NCBI RefSeq assembly: GCF_004379255.2
Contig: NC_056036.1
Location: 2,604,001 to 2,668,000 of the forward strand
DNA length: 64,000 bases
DNA from: Salvia splendens
Lineage: Eukaryota > Streptophyta > Magnoliopsida > Lamiales > Lamiaceae
Direction: 5' to 3'
Shown here: piece by piece, positions 1 to 12,289 of the stretch
How the letters are laid out: every line of letters starts with the position of its first letter
Numbering within the stretch: the stretch's first letter is position 1
Notes under the pieces: model-generated
Seen by the model: only the letters and a program-made list of their open reading frames with translations
Told to the model about the DNA's origin: nothing
The model's database searches: none
Made by a program: the position numbers and the translations under genes

Positions 1-1040
1 AATAGTAAAAAATACTAATATCAGATCAAGTTTTTCAAAAGTAGGTAACCGAACGATATAGATTTTGATTTCATTTTATTTTACTTATTTACGATTGATC
101 ATTTGACTTCGGTGGTATAAACTTTTATTTATCCACTAAATAATTTGTTCAATCATAATAGTGGACAGTCAAAATTTCATATGCCCCATCATTTAATAAA
201 TTCTCAAATTTGTTGCCACAAAAATCGAATTCGCTTACTACACGTCTCCTTGGTTCAATAAAGCCAATCATTTTGACTTCGTTTCGTATTCATTTCACTC
301 CAATTCTGATTCTGGTTCCTTCGAAATCGAAAATCATTACTAATAATGAGTTATGTTAATTGGGACACTGCCAATTTTTAATTTCGAAAGTCCTTGTGTT
401 GATGGTTTGATTTACCCAATCTCTGCTCAATCATACTTTGAGGTGTCCACTTTCAAATTTTTTATCGACCAAAACAAAACAGTATAATGTATAAGCCCAA
501 AACATAATCATTCCATAAATCATTAAGTTACGGTAGATTGGTAGTAGCATCTGTATTACTGGAAAAAATTAGAAAACAGATTAAATAGTAAATTTAAAAT
601 TTAAAGGTAGATAATTTTAAAACCAAAATTTAATTAAATTTAGAAATTAAGAAATTAACTTTATATAAATAAAACTATTAGCATCAATAAATATACTAGT
701 ATAAATTCTTGTAGGTTATCATTTTGCATTAGATAACTTTTTCCACTCTTCCCACTAATAAAGTCTTTTTCACTTATATAAATACAAACTACTATCTTTC
801 ATTAATTTCTTGTCACAAGCGAGCTTTGTGGAGTAATATTTTTACTTAGATTCATAAATCCTCGAATTCTTTGCACGTACTAGCTACATGTCTAGACAGC
901 TTATGATAACATTAAACTATTTGATACAAAATTTTCTAGCGTTGCATAAAACAATAAACCAAAATTCAGATAATAACAGCAGCTATATAGTTTTAATTAT
1001 ACATTAGGATCATAAAGTAAAAAGAAAAGGAAAACACAGT
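1..1040. other. Intergenic, no gene seen
   Basis: AT-rich DNA without a convincing open reading frame or recognisable repeat. It lies downstream of the minus-strand small heat shock gene, so its right edge should hold that gene's 3' UTR and polyadenylation region. Confidence 0.5.
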
Positions 1041-2084
1041 TCAAGCAACATGTATATATCTAACATTTGTAGGGTGGTGGTGCACCTCCTTCTTCCCCAT
1101 CTCCACCGTCAGCACTCCATCTTCCAACCCACACTTCATCCCATCCACCTCAGCATTCTCCGGCAGCCGGAATCTCCTTGAAAAGCTCCCGCTGCGTCGC
1201 TCCACCTTCACCACGCTTCCGCCGCCGCTTATATGCAGAAAATTGCCATCCTCCACCTCCACCTCCACCTTCACGTCTTCTTTCCTCACCCCTAATCACA
1301 AATTAAAGATCATACACATCAAAGACACAAGAAAGAAAGAGATCTATCTATCATTAATTAATTATAAACGATTAATAATAAAATTAAAGATGTTTGTTTG
1401 TGAATTGTGATTTGATAAGGCAAACGTCCTTATCGAAGTTCCGATGGCAAGATTCTGGCGTGAATGAACCGAGAGAATGTCGCAGATTCAATGTCTGTCG
1501 ATCACCCTTGAATTTGAGAACTTTTCAAAGAGAGAGTGAGAGTAAGAATAACTAAAATAGAGCTTGTTATTTCCTAAAAAAAATAACACTAAGTCAAGTC
1601 TCTATTTATACTAAGGACCCTAGGGTGGCTCGACTCTCTTTTACGATCCGGAAAAGAACCACATAAAAAACCCGAAAAAGAGCTTATAACTATGCTCGAC
1701 ACTCTATCCTATTACAACTTTATATAATCAAAATAAAACAGAATACTTAGCTAGAAAATTACTAAAGAACAACTCTTGTTCCTATCATCGAACATAATCC
1801 TGATAGTGTTCGGGTGGCTTAGTTACACGATGAGGCCTCTGGTTCTTCCTGCTGGGCTCGGATTCTGCTTCCTCAGTTGATGGTTGTGCATCATCTTCCT
1901 GTATATCTTGAGTGATGGGTTGATCATCGGTTGCCGGCGTGGTGACAGTCGTATCATGATCACCAGGGAGATCAAGGCGGAAGATGTGGTCGTCCTCGGT
2001 TTCACGCCATTCCACGTCACCTTGTTTGGCTCCGCCGTAGTCCCAAGGATCGGAAGAGAAGCTTCCACCTATGTCGGAACTCAT
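1041..2084 (-). CDS. Small heat shock protein (HSP20 family), two exons
   Basis: Exon 1 is 2084-1964 and exon 2 is 1291-1041; joined they give 372 nt, 123 residues plus stop. The donor reads CCTG|GTGATC and the acceptor ATTAG|GGGTGAGG, restoring the family's Leu-Pro-Gly-Val-Arg-Lys-Glu-Asp-Val stretch across the junction, which is the start of the alpha-crystallin domain. Exon 1 supplies a short N-terminal arm and the W-R-E-T-E...LDLPG strand; exon 2 supplies the rest of the domain, including [11 protein letters not shown] and [11 protein letters not shown]. The protein ends in Ile-His-Val-Ala, a C-terminal I-x-V motif of the kind that links sHSP dimers into oligomers. Family role (known): ATP-independent chaperone holding unfolding proteins during heat stress. 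The short N-terminal arm resembles the 15.4-kDa class V-like plant group, but this class call is a guess. Exon 2 alone has no ATG, only an in-frame GTG, which supports the spliced model. The intron is filled by a copia fragment. Confidence 0.82.
1292..1963 (-). mobile_element. Copia retrotransposon fragment forming the sHSP intron
   Basis: The 672-nt intron of the sHSP gene. Reading on from exon 1 in the same frame without a stop, 1962-1785 encodes an acidic Ser/Thr-rich linker ending in [14 protein letters not shown], which resembles the linker between integrase and reverse transcriptase of Ty1-copia polyproteins. Below it (about 1780-1310) is LTR-like DNA with a TATA-type stretch (AGTATAAATAGAGAC on the minus strand). 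No integrase or reverse transcriptase core remains. Which part is LTR and which internal is not certain. Confidence 0.6.
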
Positions 2085-2100
2085 TTTTAAGGATTAATAC

Positions 2101-2135
2101 TTATAGACTATATAGTGTAACATGCTTGAATATTC
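2101..2135 (-). promoter_or_regulatory. Possible TATA box and heat shock element of the sHSP gene
   Basis: On the minus strand the palindrome GAATATTC (2128-2135), a two-unit heat shock element core (nGAAnnTTCn), stands just upstream of TATA-like DNA (2101-2116). This order is usual in plant sHSP promoters. The third unit is imperfect and the TATA is close to the ATG at 2084, implying a very short leader, so the call is tentative. Confidence 0.3.
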
Positions 2136-2990
2136 ATAGGAAATGCATATGAAAGCTACATGTCACTTGACATCTTAGTTCTCTGCCACGTGAGATTCCT
2201 AGTCATTGCTTCACCCATTTGGTGATTTGTTGTTATTTATGTCTGTGATCTTATCCGTACGAGGCTATTTAGATCACTATGGTGTTTTTATGGATTGTGA
2301 ATCTCTTGGCGTTTTATAATTAGATTCTTATTAAGATATTAGTCAACAAGAGTCAAATCACCAATATGATCAATAATCTCTACTACGACTCACCTATGTC
2401 TACGAAGAAATCTAAAGTTTTAGTCTAACATGTTGTGATTCACCTATATATCTTTATAAAGAAATACTATTATGAAGTTAGGATAGCCTAACCTAATTCA
2501 GCATGTTGTCACTCACTATCTCTACAAAGATTAGGATAATCTAGTTAGTCTATTCTACAATGTTAGTCTAGATAGTCCATTCCATTCTAACAAGCACCTT
2601 CAAAAACAAGAGGCTTAACAACATCAAAGAGAGAGGTTTTGTGTCTAGAAACACAACTTCCACATCTATATATTTTAGAAATAAACATACAACTATAAGA
2701 GCATGATGTAAATACAGACTATAAGACCATCTTATATCCGCTGACGTCTAGAAAAAAAAATAAGACGATTGTAACACTCACACACAAAGAGAACCAATAA
2801 TTGTTTGGTTAAAGGATTAAACTCCCTATTCCTTTAACGATCACAAAATGACTCAAAGTGACGGAATAAAATGGCCGATTCAAGATAGCAAAATGGGTAT
2901 CTTTTGTAGTGTATGGTTTGACTTCGTTTTTTACGTAAAATTCAAAATTCCCATTTTGTTAATAAGAAACAAAAACCCAATCCATCAACA
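2136..2990. other. Intergenic spacer between divergent genes
   Basis: The sHSP gene (minus) and the oxidoreductase gene (plus) are divergently arranged, so this 0.85-kb AT-rich stretch holds both 5' control regions. I see no open reading frame or repeat I can name. Confidence 0.45.
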
Positions 2991-5824
2991 ATGATTGGCC
3001 ATAAATCTCAGTCTTACTCTTCCACCACCAAAATCTCGACCATGTCATCACCGCCGATCAAATTCGGAATCCTGGGCTGCGCCGAGATCGCCCGCAAGGT
3101 CTCCCGCGCGATCTCCCTCTCCCCCAATTCCACCCCCCACGCCGTCGCCAGCCGCTCCCACCAAAAGGCCGCCAAATTCGCCGCCGACAACGCCTTCCCT
3201 GCCTCCGCCAAGGTCTACGCCTCCTACGAGGCCTTGCTCGACGACCCGGAGGTGGACGCCGTCTACGTCCCCCTCCCGACGAGCCTGCACATCAAGTGGG
3301 CCGTGCTCGCCGCCCAGAAGAAGAAGCACCTGCTATTGGAGAAGCCCGTCGCCCTCGATGCTAAGGAATTCGATCAGATTATTGCGGCGTGCGAATCCAG
3401 TGGGGTGCAGTTCATGGATGGTACCATGTGGATGCACCACCCCAGGACTGCGAAGATGAAGGAGTTCCTCTGCGATGGCTCCCGCTTCGGTGACCTCAGA
3501 GCGGTATGTTTTAAATTGTGTTTTATTTTTTCTAATTCGTGTCGATTTGATGGGTTTGGAGTTGAAAGAATCAATTTTTTTTGGTGTGGGATTTGTATAA
3601 TTCAATTTTTTTTGGGGGGGAAGTTATTTATGTTGTGTTGGTTTCTATTTGGTTGTGTGAATTGTAGTGCAATTGTTGAATTCTTATGTGAAGCTATTCC
3701 AACAACATTGGTTCAATCTGAGGGAGAAGGGAGAAACAGTTTTGACAGAATAGTGGTATTGAATTGAAATGGTAAAGGACAGATTAGGAAGTTGATGAAC
3801 TTGAGTCTTGAGTTTAGGCAAATTAGTGGTGGATTGTGTTAGATACTTAGATTGTAGTGAGATTGTTGAATTTCTATGCAAAGTACATTGGTTCAAGCTG
3901 AGGAAAGGAGAGAGGGAGAAGAGACAGACTGTTTTGGAAGAATAGGGATATTTAATTGGAATGGTAAAGAACAGATTAGGAAGTTGATGACCTATCATCA
4001 TTGGGGAAAATTTGAGCCTTGTGGTGAGGTGAGGCAAGAATAGTGGTGGAGGAGGTTTTGGCTTGAGTGCTAAACTGTGGTAAGGTGAGTCTCATTCATG
4101 TTCAATGTCATATGCCTACTCTCAGTATTGTCTAGAATTTGGATGAATTCGTCCTTGTGAATCTTGTTTCTCTCAAATGGGAATGCTAAGAACAACGATA
4201 ACGTTTAGGATTCTCAAAAAATGGCCAAAGGGTTACTTTGGTACCATAGATTGCTTAGTGATTCATTCAATCTGAATAAGCTGAGGTTAGAAGAAAGGAA
4301 GAAGGGACACAGTTTCGTAAGATTAGGAATATTGAATTCAACAGATTAGGAAGTTGGTGACCTATCAATTGCTATCATCATAAGCGAAAACTGAGCCTTG
4401 AGTTGAGGCAAAAATATTGTCTTGTGTGCTAAATTGTGGTAAGGTGGGTCTCATAAGGGGTGAAAATTCAGGTTTGATGTCAGAGACCTACTCTCTGTAA
4501 TCAGTATTGACTAGAATTTCGATGAATTTATCCCGCTGTATCTTATGCTTATCAAATGTGCACACTATGAGCAACAATAAGATTTAGGATTCTCGAAAAT
4601 TGCTAAAGGGCTAGTTTGATACCTATTTTGCTTAGTGGTTCAATCTGAGTAAGCTGAGGAATGAAGAGAGAGGTTTTAGCAGAACAAGTTGAACTGAAAT
4701 GGTAAACTTAAAATCATGACCTATCATCATGGGGGAAAACTTAAGCCTTGAGTTGAGGCAAAAATAGTGGTGGACGAGGCTGTCTTGTGTGTCAACTTGT
4801 GGTAATTTGAGTCTCATTCAGGTTTGATGTCAAATACCTACTCTTAGTATTGTCTTGAATTTTGATGAATTCGTTCCGGTGTATCTTGTGTTTCTCAATT
4901 GTGCACACTAAGAACAACAATTGGACTTAGGATGCTCAAAAATGGCCAAAGTGAAAGACTTTTTGATTCATGGGAATCACTTTAGTGATGGAATATAGGA
5001 GAAGCAGTGTAGAAGTGGTAATGGAGAAATGTTACTTAAACAAAACATAAAGTTTGTAGAAATTTATTAAGCAAATAAGGGGAAGGATCCTCCATTTTAA
5101 TTTATTTCTCATCTCCTGTTGATTTAAATTAGGCAATTAGGGAATGATGCCCTTAATCTGAAGGCTCTGCATCGTTCTCGGGTTTTTAATGGTTATATTG
5201 CAGGTACATTGCTGCTTCACCTTTGCTGCGGAGAAAGATTTCCTTGAGAACGACATCCGTGTGAAGCCGGATCTGGATGCTCTTGGTGCACTCGGTGATG
5301 TAGGCTGGTACTGCACCAGGTCGATATTATGGGCTGCTGATTTCGAGCTGCCTAAAACAGCACTCGCACTGCGTGGCACGGTCAAAAACAGTTCAGGAGT
5401 CATCCTTGCTTGTAGCGCTTTTCTGCAATGGGAAGACGGGAAAACGGCCACCTTCCACTGCTCTTTCTTGGCCAATTTGACAATGGATCTAACTATAGTC
5501 GGAACTAACGGAACTTTGAAGTTTCAAGACTTTGTGATCCCGTTTGAGGAGCACAAGGCCTCATTCTCCACAGCTGTGAAGTCCGGGTTCACCGAGCTCG
5601 TGACCGGATGGGATCCAAAGCCGAGCGAGCACACTGTTATGACGGACCTTCCGCAGGAAGTTCTCATGGTGAAGGAGTTCTCTAGATTGGTTGGAGGCAT
5701 CAAATACGATGGTGCGAAACCCGAGAAGAAGTGGCCGACGCTTAGCAGGAAGACGCAGCTCGTTCTCGACGCTGTGAAGGCGTCGATCGACAAAGGTTAT
5801 GAAACTGTTGAAATCATTAGTTAG
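2991..5824 (+). CDS. GFO/IDH/MocA family NAD(P)-dependent oxidoreductase, two exons
   Basis: Exons 2991-3503 and 5204-5824 join in phase 0 (donor GCG|GTATGT, acceptor TTGCAG|GTACAT) to give 377 residues. An in-frame ATG at 3042 (residue 18) would give 360 residues, close to the usual length of plant homologues such as Arabidopsis At4g09670, and may be the real start; both ATGs have A at -3. N-terminal Rossmann motif: GILGCAEIARKVSRAI (about residues 25-40). The EKPVALDAKEFD stretch (about 120-130) contains the Glu-Lys-Pro motif whose Lys is catalytic in this family; GTMWMHHPRT follows. The C-terminal half (exon 2) has the alpha/beta domain with NDIRVKP, GALGDVGWY, LPKTA and SRKTQLVLDAVKAS. 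The substrate of the plant members is not established; related enzymes oxidise or reduce sugars, inositol or trans-dihydrodiols. The protein is probably cytosolic, as no signal peptide is seen. Part of its 3' end is duplicated at 48.1-48.4 kb. Confidence 0.88.
3660..4960 (+). repeat. Imperfect tandem repeats in the oxidoreductase intron
   Basis: Within the 1,700-nt intron (3504-5203) a unit of roughly 350-380 bp recurs about four times; the first copy is shorter. Marker phrases are GACCTATCATCAT near 3990, 4370 and 4719, and AGGATTCTCAAAAA-type phrases near 4208, 4587 and 4930. Copies are diverged by substitutions and small indels, so the expansion is not recent. Confidence 0.7.
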
Positions 5825-6213
5825 CTGCATTTGATGCTTGTGTTTGTCCTTAATTTGATCTTGTGTTTGTCAAGTTAAAGACTTGTGTTACTCAGTTATT
5901 CATTTGAATGGTCTTCGGAATAAAACAACTACTTGATTGTAAACATATCCTCTTTTACATAGTTGTTTTTTTACTTTTAACTTCACAAATAGTTCCATAC
6001 ATTAAACTTATTATCCTTTCCAATTTTTCTCTCTCCTCCCTCATTTCCTTTTACTAACACTTTTCAAAACTTTGCTACATTTTTTTCAGCTTAAAGCATA
6101 TACTCCCACTCATACAAGTAGATCATATTTCATTTTTCGTCCGTCTTATAGGATATAAATAGTCTATATACATTTATGACAATTTTTTCCCTTCTCTTTA
6201 CCTTATCATTTAT

Positions 6214-6347
6214 GGATTTGGATCCCCTGCGGTGCACAGCACTGCTGTGCACCTCACAAAACATTAAAAAAATATTTTTTTTTTATTATTAAAAAAATGT
6301 TTTGTGAGGTGCACAGCAGTGCTGTGCACCGCAGGGGATCCAAATCC
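6214..6347. mobile_element. Palindromic MITE with 10-bp target duplication (Mutator-like type)
   Basis: A 134-bp near-perfect hairpin: arms beginning GGATTTGGATCCCCTGCGG pair with the mirror arm ending at 6347, around a short A/T loop. The arms contain the inner palindrome GTGCACAGCACTGCTGTGCAC. The direct repeat TATCATTTAT flanks it at 6204-6213 and 6348-6357. A 9-11 bp target duplication is characteristic of Mutator-like transposons, so this is best read as a MULE-derived MITE. It seems to sit within an older Stowaway-like unit (relic edges near 6110 and 6478). Confidence 0.8.
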
Positions 6348-7643
6348 TATCATTTATGGGTCACATCATCCGTTATGCAATTTCAGCTACTTTTTCTCAT
6401 TCTCTCTTACTTTACTAGTTATGCATTAAAACTTGTATCAATCTTAAATGACCTATTTCTATAGGATGGAAGGAGTATGTTCTTCAAAATACAGAGTACA
6501 TTAGATCAACTATCTAACAAAGTACCAAACTACAAAAACATGATGCATATTGTCACGACCGCACTTGCTAATGATAGCATAGTCGGGGAACCGTGACTAG
6601 GGATGGGGGTATAAGAAGCGGGGATAGAATTTAGGGAAAATAAAATCAAACATTGGTTGCGAGACATGACTAATCAAGTGCTGATACATAGAAGAAAAGA
6701 TACTCGATCATGAGAACTCGAGTATTTGTTTGTAAAAATTTCAAAATATCAGAGTTTTGAACAAAATAGACTTGAGTCTTTTAACATGCACAACGGAAGC
6801 AAATGAACGCAGTTCCATGTATGAAGACATGAACATCCGAGAGTCAAAATCTGACTGAATTAAATGTCTTGTCTCAATAGCACTTCCTCCACCACTTCGC
6901 TGCCCAACCTGCACATTTAGAAATATATGCAGGGCTGAGCACAAAAAGTACTCAGTGAACACATTGCCGAAAATTACACATATACATTTGAAAATATTGT
7001 CAAGCCATCATCACAGTAACACTCGGGGGTGTTATTGAAAAGGACCCGAGCTTACTAAAAATATTCACATTGGACTGCAGTCCCTTTTTCCTGTACTTAG
7101 CCATATCTGATCACATTGTGCCGTTGAGATGGTGTTCTCATACGGTCACCTTCTCTGCCCAACATGTCAGAGGTTTCCATGTGACGGGAAGGTGGCCACC
7201 TTCTCTGCCCATCATGTCAGAGGTTTCCATCTGCCGAGAAGGTGGCCACCTTCCACGGTCACCTTCTCTGCCGTTCACGGTCAGAGGATCCAAATAGGGA
7301 CATCACCCTACCATGACTCAAAATCGATTCACATATATCATCATTCATAATTCACTTGGCCGTAGCCAACAGATAGACATCATACACAAAACATTTATGG
7401 CAAGACAACATTTTTAAAATTCACAAACATGTGTTCGTGTTTTCATAAAATATGATTTGTATTCTTAGTATAGAAAAGCTCACTTTGATCGCTTAGTTTC
7501 CATAACTTGAATCTTTCGTTCCGACTTTACTTGCGAACGTACCCTTTTAGAAAATATCACAATAGGAAATTACTAATTTAGTTTAAAACTAATCTAATTA
7601 AATGAGAAAGAAAAAAAATCGCAAGGTTTAACCCTATTACTAA

Positions 7644-7644
<1 letters not shown>

Positions 7645-7706
<62 letters not shown>
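7645..7706. repeat. (ATT)n microsatellite
   Basis: About twenty uninterrupted ATT units, followed by degenerate continuation to about 7745. Confidence 0.95.
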
Positions 7707-7707
<1 letters not shown>

Positions 7708-9240
7708 ATTAACATTATTACTATTATTAGTATTATTATTATTAAGAAATTTCTAAAACTTACCTTATCTATTACTACTTTGTTTGCTACTTCGGGCTCC
7801 GACTAAATTGATACTCCACACACTACTACAAATTTTACGCAAAACTCTAAAATAAGTCCCAAGATCAATTATTTTAGCTTAATGACATTATTGGAAGAAA
7901 TCATAAAAATAATAATTAATATAATCATTAATTAAATTTTATTCTAAAACTTAGGCTAAAATTTAATATTAGATTTGCTCCCAAAAGATACCATTTTTGC
8001 AACTGGGCCGAGTCCTCTCTCCCATTTTTAGCCCACAATAACTACTTCCAAAAATTGGGCTCCCTCCAATTAAAACAGCCATTATAATTTTAAAAGAACT
8101 GGGCTCATATTAATTTCCTCACTTCTTTTGCCCAAGTAAATAAAATGCTAGCCCAATCAATTAAAACAAAACCCACTATATCTATTCATCATCTTCCTCA
8201 CTCTACAGTAAGTCTACAGCAAGCCTAAAATGAGAGAATCCCCCTTTTCACTTGCTGCTATCGCCGCCGCCATCCTCAGCGCCACCCCCGCCATCGACTT
8301 TTCCTCTCTCTTCTCTCTTCTCTCTTCTCTCTTCTCTCTTCTCTTCTCCCCCTCTTCACCGCCGGCATACAGAGGCAGCGGCTTCGCCGCCCTCCTCCCG
8401 GCAGTCCGGCCGTCCCCGGACAGCAGCAGATCTATACCCTCTCTCTCTCGGTCGGTTTCTCTCCCTCTCTCCTGTACCGCCGCCGCCGCGGATCTGCCGC
8501 TCCGCTTCCTCTCTATCTCTTTCCTCTCCCACTCCTTTCTCACCCTCGGCTACCCCTCTCCTCTCTTCTTCTCTTTCGGCTCTGCCGCCGCCGCCACTGT
8601 GCATGCACAGGCGGCGGCTTCGACCTCCTCGTCTCGCCATTGCTGCACGCGGCGGCAGCCCACCGCTGCTGTCCCCCTCTCCGTCGGTTCTCACCGTCGC
8701 CGTATCGACAAGTATGGTTAAGTTTTAACTTTCTTTCTCTTTTGTTTAATTTCTATAAAGATTTAATTTTTCATTTATATGTTTTGTGCTCTCAAATTTT
8801 ATCTTCAAATCTAATAGCTTTGGTGTTGAATTCAAAATTTTCAGATTCAAAAGAATGAAAACAGACCGACGGTTTTGGAGCGTGGGCTGTCACCGTCGGC
8901 GACGGAGTGCCGAGCTCGCTGCCGGAAAAAAAGTAAGGTGTTGATGGTACTCACCTCTGTGAGGTGAAGAAGAAAATGACTTGTTGTTTTTGAACTTTGC
9001 TCTGTGATGTGGACGCCCTTTTTCCTGTTATGGTGGAAGGATTCTTGGTGCCTTTTTTGGAGGTTTGAGTAAATTTTGGTAAGGGAGGTGAAGAAGGTGA
9101 AAGTGACGGAAAAGCAAGTGGCCGACACAATCCTATCTAAAAAATTCTCCTTTGTCAGGACATAAGATTCGCATGCTATTATTAAATGCAACATTTAATG
9201 CTGCTGTCAATTTATCCTAGAAGATCTGCCTCAATTTATT

Positions 9241-9416
9241 TTATATTTGTCTCATTATTTAACTTGCATTACTTTAACTATTTAGAGTATTTATTTATTA
9301 GTTTGATTTGGCCGTAGGAAAAACCAATTATATTTGTCTCATTATTTAACTTGCATTACTTTAACTATTTAGAGTATTTATTTATTAGTTTGATTTGGCC
9401 GTAGGAAAAACCAATT
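9241..9416. repeat. 87-bp direct tandem duplication
   Basis: The segment starting TTATATTTGTCTCATT occurs at 9241 and again at 9328, essentially identical through GGCCGTAGGAAAAACC. Near-identity points to a recent duplication. Confidence 0.9.
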
Positions 9417-9730
9417 CCAGTTTGGGCAGCTCTTGTTGATGTACCCGCATTCTTCAAACGTACGATGTAGAATTTAAATCTTGTTGGACTTTTGTTGAAT
9501 GTATCGGGCATTAAGATTTCGATTTTGGGATCTGATTCTTTTATTATACATATATATATTTTATATACTTGGCTAACATCACAAATAACAACGGCACTCC
9601 ATCGTAAACGGCTCTCCATCGTAAACAACACTATATCGTAGTTCAAAATTAATTACGCAAAAAGTCAAATATTTATATAATCACGTCAACCTTGTTATTT
9701 CTAATAATATCGTCTTAGCGGGTCGTTATA

Positions 9731-11063
9731 TATGTGTATATATTATAAATGCAAACAAAACATGACCCACATGATGAATTAAATTTCTAACGAACTCGTG
9801 TACTACTCTTTGAAAAGTCTTTTGAAAAAAGTGTAGATGAAATTAAAAGAGAAATTCAACAGAAATGAATTGTTCGTTTTTTAGTCAAAATCTAGAAAAC
9901 GTATTGAGGGCAAAAGAAATGCTTATTGGTGACATAATGGAGAAAATTAGGGTACATGAAATAGCAGCTTTAAGCCTGTACAATATGCAACGCATCTTTT
10001 TAAGTGATAACCCTCCACCCATAATAATAGTCATGTTTTTCTATTCCAGTTCGTCTCACAAGTCATATTTCACTTTTACCATAAATTGTAAGTAAGTCTC
10101 ACATTTTACCAACTTATTTCTACTCACATTTTGTTATAAAACTAATTTATATAAGTTGACTCATATTCCACAAACTTATTCAACACATTTTTCTTTACAT
10201 TTCTTAAAACTCGTGTCATAACTAAATAAGATTACTATTCCAGGATGAAAGGGAGTAATTTGTCTAGAGTATATAAGTTATAGTGGATGTGAGTCATACT
10301 TTTTGTAAGTTTATCCTTTTTATGAGATGAGTCATATTTTTTATTAATAATTATATTTTTTTTCATTCTATATCTATTTTATTAATTTTAAATCAAAACT
10401 TAATTCTTTCTCAAATATTCACTAAAATACATTGGGTGGATCCACCACTCAAGTCAAGCCTTATTTATGATTGGTCGAGTTGTAGAGTCTTTAAAAGACG
10501 AAGAGTGATTAGAAACATTTTTTCAAAAACTTTGTGGATTGGTATTAGATGCACACTCAACTTTTAAAAATATCACCACATGTTTGTAGATTTTAATTTA
10601 ACACTGTTGAAGGGACTTATATTTTTAGGACATTTTTTAATAAAAAAAGTATTTAATATTGTCCCACATTAATTATCCTATTTTATTTTTATAACTTTTG
10701 ATAGTAAACCACACATTTCACTAACTTATTCACACTCATATAAAACTAATATCGTATAAAGTGTCCACTAATTTTTTCATACCACTTTCAATTACAATAC
10801 ATTTGTTAACATTCGCGTCGGATCAAAGTTAGACACATATTAGATGATGGAAGGAGTAACCATAGAGAAAAGCACGTCGTGAATAGTGAATTAATTTAAT
10901 TTGGTCCATATTTATGGGCATTCACAATGACTATTGAATACTCTCTAGATATATCCAAGGTTTTCATTCATTCAACCATGATTACTAGGAGTAGTATTTT
11001 TTTACTCTCTCCGTCTCTGAAAATTATAAATTATTATTTTTAGTCTATTCATGAAAAGTATAT
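9731..11063. other. Intergenic, AT-rich; one MITE-like unit
   Basis: No gene seen. 10010-10255 has edges CCCTCCACCCATAATAATAG and AGGATGAAAGGGAG typical of Stowaway-like MITEs. A truncated unit of the same type begins near 10998 (ACTCTCTCCGTCTCTG). Confidence 0.5.
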
Positions 11064-12289
11064 AATTTTTAAGAGTGAACTACATAAATCATCCCTGACG
11101 TTTCCATTTGTTTCACTCCAGGCCCTAACGTTTAAAAATATCGCCACAAGTCTCTGGCCTTTAACATAATCACATATCAGGTTTTTTCGGACTAAAAGAC
11201 CCTTCAGCCCTAAAAGGGCATTATGGTCATACCACATGGATTGTGCAGTGGCAGCCTGTGCTCTGCATTGGCTGACTTAATTAATGCCAATAACCTAATC
11301 TAAGATTGCTGCAACTCAGAAAAGTTACCACAAATTAATACTAGAGATCTTGGATTTTTTCCCTAAAAATGTCAATATTAGTTTATAAAGTAAACTTCAA
11401 TTTTAGTCAGTGAGAAATGGAGATTGCATCTTGTAAGTTTCTGAAATTTGAAAAATATTACAAATCTTTGAAGATGAAAAATGTTACATGCCCTTCCCCC
11501 TCACATTTAACCCCGAACTCAATATTTTTACTCTATAATTATTTTAGATTAAAGTTGTAATAAGATTTTTTTAATTATGAAGAAATAAATTTCCTCATTC
11601 AATAATTAATTATTGTACAGTTGTAGTTTTTGAAGTATGGGATGGTTTTAATATCACCAATTAATTTGGATATATTCTTCAATATTTAAAAAGAGTAGTG
11701 ATATATTAACAAAGATAGTTTATACAAAATTGGACATTTTAGGTATTTTACATTTAAAATAACTTTATGATTATTAATTAATGTAATGTATTACATATGT
11801 ACCCTTTTATTGATCATTTAGGTAATCAATATTTAACATTTAATGAATTATTTACTAAATTAACCGTTACATAATCTCTTGATTCTCTTCTTCTATTAAC
11901 CAGAATGAGAATAATATTTCTTCTTCATTTTATCAAAATTTAACTATCCCCTACAAATTAGATTCATATGGTTCGTGATTTCATAATTTTTGAATGAATA
12001 CCATGAATAGGAATAAACTATAATAAAATTACAATACTTTAGTAAAATATTATGGATTGTCATTCTTCAAATTTGCAAAATGCGTACTATAAAAGGATTT
12101 AAATTAACTTACCTTCAAAAATGGAGAATTTTATTTATTATTCAAACACTAATATAAAATTTTATTTATCGTTTGTGCATGCTTAAAAATTGATAAAATG
12201 TTGATTTTTAAATTTACTCATCTAATAGTAGTTGAAACCAAATTATGTTATTCTGAAATAAATTTTAAATTTTTTTATAATTTTATTAC

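Larger units (their letters stand above)
6551..9730 (+). mobile_element. LTR-like retrotransposon unit (probable solo LTR)
   Basis: Begins TGTCACGACC and ends GGTCGTTATA, the edges of a common plant LTR type (expected TG...CA, the end here mutated). A related diverged copy begins at 56700; both share a TGCAGGGCTGAG...ACTCAGTG motif followed by short GGTGGCCACCTT-type repeats and a later C/T-rich stretch. No primer-binding site or gag-pol reading frame adjoins it. The long open frames at 8214-8728 on both strands are low-complexity Ser/Pro/Arg artefacts of C/T-rich DNA and not genes. The flanking 5-mers (CATAT/TATGT) do not make a clean target duplication. Confidence 0.45.

Noticed and set aside
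1041..1289. Stand-alone 82-residue gene starting MRKEDVK
   Set aside because: The first codon is GTG, not ATG, and it continues exon 1 of the sHSP gene through a good GT-AG intron.
3048..3459. Open frames in other phases over oxidoreductase exon 1
   Set aside because: They are shadows of the GC-rich coding exon; the real frame carries the Rossmann and Glu-Lys-Pro motifs.
8214..8728. Several overlapping Ser/Pro/Arg-rich open frames on both strands
   Set aside because: They lie in C/T-rich low-complexity DNA of an LTR-like unit and contain no domain; the frames mirror each other.
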